From NCBI GenBank assembly GCA_013215905.1, contig JABSQI010000137.1:1-5193 (forward strand): a stretch of 5,193 nt of DNA. Reading direction: 5' to 3'. Shown here piece by piece: positions 1 to 5,193 of this stretch (its first letter is position 1; each line of letters begins with the position of its first letter). This stretch comes from Legionellales bacterium. Its GTDB lineage: Bacteria > Pseudomonadota > Gammaproteobacteria > PIVX01. The notes beneath the pieces are model-generated. The model was not told where the DNA came from. It saw only the letters and a list, made by a program, of their open reading frames with translations, and did not search any database. Both the position numbers and the translations under genes were made by a program.

Positions 1-210
1 TATCTCCATGAAAATTAAATATTGTCTTAAAGAAAATTATTATACCATAATTGAACATTAGCTTTTAACTATAAAAGAGGATGATAAATATACAATTTTT
101 TAAGTGGGCAACAAAAAAGAAATTCTTTCTAAATACTAATATTTTTAAAATAAGTCAGCATATATAGAATTTAAAATTTCTTAGCCTATAATAATATTGA
201 AAGAGTAGCT
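1..210. other. Upstream intergenic region, possibly with the tail of an upstream gene
   Basis: This stretch has no convincing complete gene. One plus-strand frame is open from base 2 to a TAG at 59-61 (19 codons ending in IIEH). It could be the C-terminus of a preceding gene, but it is too short to identify. The rest, 62-210, is very AT-rich with many stops in all frames. It presumably holds the leader of the cysC operon. A 28-codon ATG frame at 81-167 is discussed among the rejected items. If 2-61 is really a gene end, the kinase operon may be a continuation of a longer upstream transcript. Confidence 0.4.
187..192 (+). promoter_or_regulatory. Weak candidate -10 box before cysC
   Basis: A perfect TATAAT lies 18 bases before the cysC ATG, but the region about 17 bases further upstream (around 164-169) has no resemblance to TTGACA. 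The implied transcript start, near 199, would leave a leader of only about 12 bases. In DNA this AT-rich such hexamers arise by chance, so this is only a candidate. Confidence 0.2.
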
Positions 211-831
211 ATGGAAAATAATATTTTTTGGCAAAATCAACAAATAACAAAAAAGAAGAGAAGAGGCATGCTAAATCAAAAACCTTGTATTCTTTGGTTT
301 ACAGGCTTAAGTGCATCTGGAAAATCAACTCTTGCAAATGAAATCGAGAAAGAACTTTTTAATAGAGGCATTAAGACATATTTACTTGATGGTGATAATA
401 TAAGATATGGTCTCAATAAAGACTTAGGATTTTCTTCAATTGATAGAATTGAAAATATTAGAAGAATAGGAGAAGTTTCAAAACTTTTTGTAGACGCAGG
501 AATAATTGTATTAACTGCATTTATATCTCCTTTTAAATCTGATAGACAAATTGCAAGATCTTTAGTTAATCATGATGAATTCATTGAAGTGTTTGTAAAC
601 ACACCAATTAGTGTATGTGAAAAGAGAGATCCAAAAGGTTTATACGAAAAAGCCAGAAATGGGGACATTAAAAACTTTACTGGAATTAGTTCTCCTTATG
701 AAGAGCCTTTGAGTGCTGAATTAGTTATTAAAACAGATATCCTTTCTATTGAGAAGTCATGCGACAAAATAATGAATTATTTAATTAAATATGAATATAT
801 AGGTGGAAATGAGAATGGATACAGTATTTAA
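211..831 (+). CDS. cysC: Adenylylsulfate (APS) kinase, CysC family
   Basis: This cytosolic kinase is predicted to phosphorylate the 3'-OH of adenosine 5'-phosphosulfate with ATP, giving PAPS, the sulfate donor for sulfotransferases or for assimilation. The 206 residues match the usual CysC length of about 200. The family N-terminus (ENNIFW...ITKKKR, residues 2-17) supports the chosen ATG, and a weak GAAAGAG lies five bases before it. Visible motifs are the P-loop GLSASGKS (32-39), DGDNIR (60-65) with its APS-site residues, GFS..DR.ENIRR (73-85), FISP (104-107) whose serine matches the phosphorylated Ser109 of E. coli CysC, and the lid segment KGLYEKA...NFTGISSPYEEP (142-166). All key residues are present. 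The gene overlaps cysQ, its functional partner. One caution: a CysC homologue in the Campylobacter jejuni capsule locus (Cj1415) is a cytidine diphosphoramidate kinase, so the substrate is not certain from sequence alone. The intact DGDN motif and the neighbouring cysQ favour APS. Confidence 0.93.
   Translation: MENNIFWQNQQITKKKRRGMLNQKPCILWFTGLSASGKSTLANEIEKELFNRGIKTYLLDGDNIRYGLNKDLGFSSIDRIENIRRIGEVSKLFVDAGIIVLTAFISPFKSDRQIARSLVNHDEFIEVFVNTPISVCEKRDPKGLYEKARNGDIKNFTGISSPYEEPLSAELVIKTDILSIEKSCDKIMNYLIKYEYIGGNENGYSI
801..806 (+). promoter_or_regulatory. Ribosome binding site deciding the cysQ start
   Basis: AGGTGG lies inside the end of cysC. Three in-frame starts follow: GTG at 803, which overlaps the site; ATG at 809, only two bases away; and ATG at 815, eight bases away. 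Only the last has normal spacing, so 815 is preferred. Confidence 0.6.
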
Positions 832-1579
832 AGATATTGAAATAGAAGATATTAAAGCTATCGCATGCAATGCAGGTGAAAAAATATTAACAATATATAA
901 TAAAGAGCACCAAATATCTTACAAAGAGGACGATTCACCCCTAACTCTCGCAGACAAAGAAGCAAATAGAATCATTTGTTTAAAACTAGAAAAACTTTAT
1001 CCTGATATTCCAATAATTAGTGAAGAAAATGAACAAATTGATTATAAAACTAGAAAGAACTGGAAATATTACTGGTGTATTGATCCTATGGATGGTACAA
1101 AAGAGTTTATAAAAGGAAGCAGTGAATTTACAGTCAATATTGCATTAATCTACAAGAATACGCCTATTCTTGGTGTTGTTTATGCCCCTGTATTAAATGA
1201 TTTATACTGGGCAAAACTAAATGAAGGTGCATTTAAAAATGGAGAGAGACTTCCTCTTATAACAAATAAAAACCCTAAAAATAATTTAAATGTGGTAACC
1301 TCAAGATCTCATTTATCAAAAGAAACACAAGAATTCATTAACTTATTAAAAACAAAAAAGATCAATCAACTTTCTCTGGCCAGCTCACTAAAGATTTGTA
1401 TGGTAGCTGTTGGAGAAGCGGATATATACCCACGTCTAGCATCAACCATGGAATGGGATACTGCTGCTGCTGATGCAATTATAAGAGAATCAGGAAAAAT
1501 GACTTTTAATTATTATAATAATAATCCTTTGTGTTATAATAAAGAAAACTTGTTAAACCCTTGGTTTATAGTTAAATAA
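815..1579 (+). CDS. cysQ: 3'(2'),5'-bisphosphate nucleotidase, CysQ type
   Basis: This is a Mg-dependent, lithium-sensitive-type phosphatase of the inositol monophosphatase superfamily. It hydrolyses PAP (and PAPS) to AMP (APS), relieving the inhibitory PAP left after sulfotransfer. Numbered from ATG 815 (254 residues; E. coli CysQ is 246), it shows DSPLTLAD (40-47), the metal-binding SEE (69-71), DPMDGTKEF (90-98) and EWDTAAADA (213-221). This is the complete D, EE, DPxDGT and WD metal and phosphate site. The DPMDGTKEF and WDTAAAD forms are typical of CysQ rather than of inositol monophosphatases. A GTG start at 803 would add four residues, but the Shine-Dalgarno spacing favours 815. The reading frame overlaps the end of cysC by 17 bases, which implies coupled translation and a shared role in PAPS/PAP turnover. 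No truncation or missing residue was seen. Confidence 0.93.
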   Translation: MDTVFKDIEIEDIKAIACNAGEKILTIYNKEHQISYKEDDSPLTLADKEANRIICLKLEKLYPDIPIISEENEQIDYKTRKNWKYYWCIDPMDGTKEFIKGSSEFTVNIALIYKNTPILGVVYAPVLNDLYWAKLNEGAFKNGERLPLITNKNPKNNLNVVTSRSHLSKETQEFINLLKTKKINQLSLASSLKICMVAVGEADIYPRLASTMEWDTAAADAIIRESGKMTFNYYNNNPLCYNKENLLNPWFIVK

Positions 1580-1596
1580 TATAAAAAAAGATTCTT

Positions 1597-2328
1597 ATGT
1601 ATAAAGATACAAATTTAAGATCCCTTACAAAAGGTGTTTCCTGGCGTTTTATTGCCACAACAACAACAATTATAATAGTTTACTTCTTTTTTGGAAGACT
1701 CGATTTAGCGATTGCAGCAGGAATGATTGAATCGGTTCTTAAAGTTGGTCTCTATTGGGCACATGAAAGAACTTGGTTTAAAATTAAGTGGGGAAGAAAA
1801 AAAATTGAACCTTTTAATCTTTGGTTTACAGGACTTCCATGTGCTGGAAAAACGACAATTGCAGATGAAGTGTATAAAGAACTCTTAAAATTCGATATCC
1901 CCATTGAGAGAATTGATTCAAAAGATATTAGAGAATTAATTCCAAATATTGGATACACAAGAGAAGATAGGAATAGACATATGCATAGAGTTGGTCATTT
2001 AATTAAAACACTACAAAATAATTCTATCTCCTCTGTTGCATCATTTGTCTCACCCTATAAAGAATCAAGACAAACCATTAAGAAAATGGTAAAAAATACT
2101 ATTATCGTGTATGTAAAAACCGATATAGAAATATGTAAACAAAGAGATGAAAAAGGAAAATATAAAAAAGCACTACTAGGAGAATACAAAAACTTTACAG
2201 GAATTAATGATCCATATGATGAACCATTAAATGCCGAAATAATTATTGATACAAATATTTTATCAAAAGAACAATCAACTGCAATAATACTTGAATATAT
2301 TAAGAAAAATGTACAAGATAACATCTAG
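1597..2328 (+). CDS. DUF2061 membrane hairpin fused to divergent APS-kinase-like domain
   Basis: This is a two-domain protein of 243 residues. Residues 7-66 resemble DUF2061: basic RSLTKGVSWR, two hydrophobic stretches (about 18-33 and 37-55) joined by a short turn, then HERTWFKIKWG. The positive charges at both ends suggest that N-terminus and kinase face the cytoplasm. Residues 73-243 are a CysC-type kinase with P-loop GLPCAGKTT (79-87), SFVSP (149-153), and the lid KGKYKKA...NFTGINDPYDEP (186-210). The substrate region departs from true APS kinases: DGDNIR is replaced by DSKDIR (107-112), the ENIRR segment by RHMHR (127-131), and one residue is missing between them. The CysC N-terminal segment is absent, replaced by the membrane part. 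It begins 17 bases after cysQ with only a weak A-rich ribosome site. It may be a membrane-tethered PAPS-forming kinase, or may act on another nucleotide or phospho-substrate. The fold is secure; the substrate is not. Confidence 0.85.
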   Translation: MYKDTNLRSLTKGVSWRFIATTTTIIIVYFFFGRLDLAIAAGMIESVLKVGLYWAHERTWFKIKWGRKKIEPFNLWFTGLPCAGKTTIADEVYKELLKFDIPIERIDSKDIRELIPNIGYTREDRNRHMHRVGHLIKTLQNNSISSVASFVSPYKESRQTIKKMVKNTIIVYVKTDIEICKQRDEKGKYKKALLGEYKNFTGINDPYDEPLNAEIIIDTNILSKEQSTAIILEYIKKNVQDNI

Positions 2329-2437
2329 TTATTTTTAATAAGAGGATAAAGAAATATCATGTCTTTGTATAATTCTTCAAAATAATGAAAATATTAAAAT
2401 TTCTTAATATTTAAATATTGTACAAAAATCCACTTTA
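2329..2437. other. Convergent intergenic spacer
   Basis: This is the 109-base gap where the plus-strand kinase operon and the minus-strand amidotransferase operon meet tail to tail. It is almost all A and T. No open frame or promoter is convincing. It should hold termination signals for both units; the only visible structures are the AT-only inverted repeats listed separately. Confidence 0.7.
2389..2412. terminator. AT-only inverted repeat, possible weak bidirectional terminator
   Basis: AAATATTAA and TTAATATTT form a perfect nine-base-pair stem around a six-base loop (AATTTC). An overlapping 14-base palindrome, AATATTTAAATATT, spans 2406-2419 and could form an alternative hairpin. The position between convergent operons fits a terminator. 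However, the stem has no G-C pair and no clean T-run follows on the plus strand; on the minus strand a moderately T-rich TTTCATTATT follows. Such repeats are common by chance in this base composition. Confidence 0.3.
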
Positions 2438-3694
2438 TTATCTAATACTTTTCACTACTAATACATCATGTATATTACTCAAATGAGGGAAAGAATAAAA
2501 TCTACTTACTTTATTATCAACATCATAAAGAGACATTCCTGCATTAAGCATAATATTATCTTTTATTCCAAATAATTCACTCATATACATATCTTCACTT
2601 TGCCCTACATAATAGAATCTTCCATCAAAGGCAAGTGCTCTAGCAAAACCAAGAAACTTTCCAACTATTTTCTGATTCCCAATCCAAAAATCACCTCTCA
2701 TAGAATCAAGATAACAAACCTTATTATTAATAAATTCAACACTATGAGGTTTCCATAAGGTATTGATTAAAATATTTGGAGATTTATGTATATCATCTAA
2801 ATCATATTCAAATATTCCTCCATCCATTATATCTTTTCTCCACGACCCCGTAACAGAAAAACAAGATACTAATAAAGAGTCATCTGCAACAGTTAAATCA
2901 TTAATATGATGAAGTCCGCCACCAGCTTTTGTAGACTTTTCCGAAATATGTATAGTATCAATATGTTTAAAGCCATCTTTTTTATAGACATTAATAGTAT
3001 CTGATCCTGCATTAGCTATATAAAAAAGTTGCTGTTTTTCGTAATAAGCAATACCACATCCATTAGGTTTTTCATTTTTATTTGAACTTTGATCTATTTG
3101 ATATTTATTAACTAACTCATATTTCTTATTTACTACATACACTAACTTTTCAACAAACTCAACTATATAATACAAGTCATCAACTAAAATCATTTGCCGA
3201 AAATGTCCACTAAGTTTTTTTTCTAGCTCTAATGTTCTTGTATTAAATAAATATAGTCCACCTCCCATTTTGCTGTATCGTTTACCACCCTCTTTTTCAT
3301 CATAATCACTACAAGCTATCAATAAATCTTGATCATACTCTCTGATTTCATGTAATAAGGCCCAATCTTTAAATACAGGAGAACAACAACAATTTGTACC
3401 TTGAATATATCCAAGTTCTTCTATTGAATCTAAAATTGATTCATATACTCCACCTGTAATTATTATCATTACATTCTTATCGTAAGGACTAAGGTTTTCA
3501 GGTAATACTACGGGAAGATTATGATAGCTCGTACCTTTATATTCAGGATTTATATCTACAATAAATTCTACTTCTATACCATCTAATTTTTGTAAGGTTT
3601 TATGTACCCAATCTTCTGATCTTCCCCATAACACTACTTTCTTATTTTCACATGATTTTCTTAGTTCGCTCCAACTTTTCCAAATTCCACTCAT
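2438..3694 (-). CDS. Rossmann-like domain fused to TIGR03032/DUF4915-like propeller protein
   Basis: This 418-residue protein has no experimentally known function that I recognise. Residues about 17-106 look like a small Rossmann-type unit: strand VVLWGRS (20-26), strand VEFIVDIN (42-49), VMIIITGG (75-82), then a helix and the cysteine run NCCCSP (101-106). It resembles nucleotide-sugar-associated N-terminal domains, but lacks a clear GxGxxG. Residues about 120-418 carry repeated beta-rich segments with the landmarks of TIGR03032/DUF4915 propellers: GGGLYLF (144-150), LHHINDLTV (261-269), KPHSVEFINNKVCYLDS (315-331), FARALAFDG (350-358), YYVGQS (361-366), and a C-terminal PHLSNIHDVLVV. No signal peptide or membrane segment is seen, so it is probably cytoplasmic. 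It starts 13 bases after the sugar amidotransferase stop, with a good ribosome site, so it probably works on the same sugar or glycan. A binding, scaffold or sugar-modifying role would be guesswork. Confidence 0.72.
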   Translation of the reverse strand: MSGIWKSWSELRKSCENKKVVLWGRSEDWVHKTLQKLDGIEVEFIVDINPEYKGTSYHNLPVVLPENLSPYDKNVMIIITGGVYESILDSIEELGYIQGTNCCCSPVFKDWALLHEIREYDQDLLIACSDYDEKEGGKRYSKMGGGLYLFNTRTLELEKKLSGHFRQMILVDDLYYIVEFVEKLVYVVNKKYELVNKYQIDQSSNKNEKPNGCGIAYYEKQQLFYIANAGSDTINVYKKDGFKHIDTIHISEKSTKAGGGLHHINDLTVADDSLLVSCFSVTGSWRKDIMDGGIFEYDLDDIHKSPNILINTLWKPHSVEFINNKVCYLDSMRGDFWIGNQKIVGKFLGFARALAFDGRFYYVGQSEDMYMSELFGIKDNIMLNAGMSLYDVDNKVSRFYSFPHLSNIHDVLVVKSIR

Positions 3695-3700
3695 TATCTT

Positions 3701-3706
3701 TCCTCT
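3701..3706 (-). promoter_or_regulatory. Ribosome binding site of the propeller gene
   Basis: The minus strand reads AGAGGA, six bases before the ATG at 3694. It lies in the 13-base gap after the amidotransferase stop, fixing the start and showing that the two genes are read from one transcript. Confidence 0.75.
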
Positions 3707-3707
3707 A

Positions 3708-4922
3708 TTATTTATTTTTCCAAATAGGATGTTTTAATTGCCACTTGCCATTTTGCTTTTCCCATAAATGAGGTGATCTTATTTTATCAATAGTATCGTG
3801 GTACTCTTGCATTGTAATATCCATGTAAGTACAACAATCTTTAATATATTCTGTAGGAAATTCTCCATCAAATCTTTTAATAAGGGACACCCCTTCATCT
3901 CTTGTTATATCGCCATTTCTAATTTCTTGTGCAGAGTCATAAGTAGCACGTCCAATTCCAAATTTCGCTGAAGTTGTATGATAATGAAGCCAATCAATCT
4001 TATCATCTAAGGAGCTGTATTTACTAAAACTACCTTCCGTACGATAATCATTTGGCATAAAATTAGAATTCTCAACAGAATAATAATAAACATCTTGGGG
4101 GTGCCATTTAACATAATAACCTAGATAATGTACCTCCGTACCAGTTTTTTCAATTGCATAAGGACTAACAGGGAAGTAAGCTTCTAAATCAGATAATTTA
4201 AATCCATAATCATCTATTAAATCTTTAGCCGGAATTCCACCTAGAACTAAGTCTTTTATACTTAATTCAGCACTAAAGTATTTTGAATCTCTTGTTGGTT
4301 TTTCATTATCTTCAATTGCATTTCCATATTCTGCTTCATTCTCACCAAATACCACTAAAGGAATATCCAATAAAACGGAGAGTCTTGGAGCAAGATTTTT
4401 TTGACCTAAAATAAAAGGCTGAAAAGGATGTCCTAAATTCAAAAAGGCATTCCTTGTTAAGAACTTGTGCAATTTCCTATTTTGATTGTAGGTATAATTA
4501 GCAAAACCAGAATCTAACCATGCATCAAAATTTCTTCTACCTATATCAGTATAAAGGGCCGGAGGCCATGTAATTAAGATAGGATTCATATTATATTTAT
4601 ACTTTAGGATATGTGCAGCTTGTACGCTATCTTTTCCACCACTTCCTGGTACTACTACATCATATCGTCCATCCTTACGTCTAAACTTATTACATAATTC
4701 TTCTAATTCTTCATGCCGAGAATCCCAATCAATAGATTTTTTCTTTTCAGCAAATTTACAAGCATCGCAAATTCCATCTGCGTTGAAAGCAAGAGTTTTT
4801 TTCTTTTCTCCCACTTTTTGTTTAAATTCAATTGTAGATGCTGGTCGTTGATTATTCATTGTACATTTTATACAAAACTTTACATCTAATGGTAATCCAT
4901 ATTTTCCTAGTAGTTGACTCAT
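3708..4922 (-). CDS. N-acetyl sugar amidotransferase, WbpG/PseA family
   Basis: This is an ATP-pyrophosphatase (PP-loop) enzyme that, in its family, converts an acetamido group on a nucleotide-activated or precursor sugar to an acetamidino group, using ammonia supplied by a HisH/HisF-type glutaminase pair. Characterised relatives are P. aeruginosa WbpG (B-band O-antigen) and C. jejuni PseA (pseudaminic acid derivative). The 404 residues show two cysteine pairs, CIKC (17-20) and CDAC (52-55), probably a metal site. The PP-loop VVVPGSGGKDS lies at 89-99, where SGGKDS is the ATP-binding signature, followed by the family-type GENEAEYGN and the tail CCTYMDITMQEYHDTID. The protein is full length and seems intact. 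The ATG at 4922 has AGGA six bases upstream. It sits directly downstream of a hisH-like gene, the expected partner. Which sugar it modifies cannot be read from sequence, so neither wbpG nor pseA is assigned. Confidence 0.92.
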   Translation of the reverse strand: MSQLLGKYGLPLDVKFCIKCTMNNQRPASTIEFKQKVGEKKKTLAFNADGICDACKFAEKKKSIDWDSRHEELEELCNKFRRKDGRYDVVVPGSGGKDSVQAAHILKYKYNMNPILITWPPALYTDIGRRNFDAWLDSGFANYTYNQNRKLHKFLTRNAFLNLGHPFQPFILGQKNLAPRLSVLLDIPLVVFGENEAEYGNAIEDNEKPTRDSKYFSAELSIKDLVLGGIPAKDLIDDYGFKLSDLEAYFPVSPYAIEKTGTEVHYLGYYVKWHPQDVYYYSVENSNFMPNDYRTEGSFSKYSSLDDKIDWLHYHTTSAKFGIGRATYDSAQEIRNGDITRDEGVSLIKRFDGEFPTEYIKDCCTYMDITMQEYHDTIDKIRSPHLWEKQNGKWQLKHPIWKNK

Positions 4923-4928
4923 GTTATT

Positions 4929-4932
4929 TCCT
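4929..4932 (-). promoter_or_regulatory. Ribosome binding site of the sugar amidotransferase
   Basis: AGGA on the minus strand overlaps the TAG stop codon of the hisH-like gene (4933-4931) and lies six bases before the ATG at 4922. Stop and start are only eight bases apart, which suggests translational coupling of the two subunits. Confidence 0.7.
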
Positions 4933-5193
4933 AAAGTTCAAGAAAGTTTTTAAATAATTTTATGCCAGCATCTCTACTCTTTTCAGGATGAAATTGCACA
5001 CCATATATATTATTTTTTTGAATTGACGAAACAAATTTATGTCCTGCATATTCTGTAAGTGAAGTTATATTAGTATAATTAATTAATTCGTATGAATGCA
5101 TGAAATAAAATTCCTCACTTGAGATACCCTTTAAAAGCTTATTTGAGTGGGTAACCTCGATTACATTAAAACCAACATGTGGAACTTTTGCAT
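4931..5193 (-). CDS. hisH: Glutamine amidotransferase, HisH type (C-terminal part only)
   Basis: This frame is open from the window edge (first full codon at 5191) to a TAG at 4933-4931, giving the last 86 residues of a class I glutamine amidotransferase. It carries the HisH landmarks KVPHVGFN (2-9 of the visible part), SNKLLKGI (16-23), FYFMHSYE (28-35) and YGVQFHPEKSRDAG (63-76), where the histidine and glutamate of FHPEK belong to the Cys-His-Glu catalytic triad. The nucleophilic cysteine and the start lie beyond the window. HisH releases ammonia from glutamine and normally works with HisF in histidine synthesis. Being joined to a WbpG/PseA-family gene, this copy is more likely a dedicated paralogue (like HisH2 of P. 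aeruginosa) feeding the sugar amidotransferase. A hisF partner is not in view and may lie upstream of it. Confidence 0.92.
   Translation of the reverse strand, partial: AKVPHVGFNVIEVTHSNKLLKGISSEEFYFMHSYELINYTNITSLTEYAGHKFVSSIQKNNIYGVQFHPEKSRDAGIKLFKNFLEL

Noticed and set aside
81..167. A 28-codon plus-strand frame starting at ATG 81, preceded by AAAAGAGG
   Set aside because: The Shine-Dalgarno-like AGAGG touches the ATG with no spacer, the peptide (MINIQFFKWATKKK...) resembles nothing I know, and its Lys/Phe/Ile/Asn-rich content is what random AT-rich DNA gives.
1597..1800. The DUF2061 part as a separate small gene joined by a sequencing error
   Set aside because: The frame runs without a break through a short basic linker into the kinase domain, and DUF2061 fused to a CysC-type kinase is an architecture I recall from other bacteria, so a genuine fusion is the simpler reading.
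1752..1958. A 68-codon minus-strand open frame
   Set aside because: It lies wholly inside the second kinase gene, opposite its P-loop region, and has no recognisable motif or ribosome site; it is a shadow of the real coding frame.
2055..2324. An 89-codon minus-strand open frame rich in hydrophobic residues
   Set aside because: It is antisense to the conserved C-terminal half of the second kinase. The hydrophobic look comes from the complement of Lys/Glu/Asn codons, not from a true membrane protein.
4931..5193. Histidine biosynthesis operon
   Set aside because: Only a hisH-like end is present and the next gene is a sugar amidotransferase, not hisA or hisF, so a glycan role is more likely.

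Overview
The window is AT-rich (about 30% G+C by eye), with AGA-rich arginine usage and Shine-Dalgarno sites such as AGAGGA and AGGA. This fits a low-GC Gram-negative bacterium. The gene families are typical of surface-polysaccharide loci in Campylobacterota (Arcobacter/Sulfurimonas-like), but the taxon is an inference from style and cannot be proved here. No tRNA, rRNA, CRISPR array or insertion sequence was seen.

Layout: bases 1-210 are mostly non-coding, possibly with the last codons of an upstream gene. Three plus-strand genes follow as one tight unit. They are an adenylylsulfate (APS) kinase of CysC type (211-831), an overlapping 3'(2'),5'-bisphosphate nucleotidase of CysQ type (815-1579), and a second, divergent APS-kinase-like protein carrying an N-terminal DUF2061 membrane hairpin (1597-2328). 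A 109-base convergent gap with AT-only inverted repeats (2329-2437) separates them from a minus-strand unit. Read in transcription order, that unit is the 3' end of a HisH-type glutamine amidotransferase (5193-4931, truncated by the window edge), an N-acetyl sugar amidotransferase of the WbpG/PseA family (4922-3708), and a two-domain protein with a Rossmann-like N-terminus and a TIGR03032/DUF4915-like propeller (3694-2438).

How the genes may work together: CysC makes PAPS and CysQ removes PAP, the by-product of PAPS-dependent sulfotransferases, so the plus-strand unit points to sulfation, probably of a glycan. No ATP sulfurylase or sulfotransferase is in view. The minus-strand unit uses glutamine-derived ammonia to turn an acetamido sugar into an acetamidino sugar. 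Together they suggest part of a capsule, O-antigen or glycan-modification locus whose product may carry both sulfate and amidino groups. The least explained parts are the membrane-anchored second kinase, whose substrate motif differs from true APS kinases, and the propeller protein translated directly after the amidotransferase.
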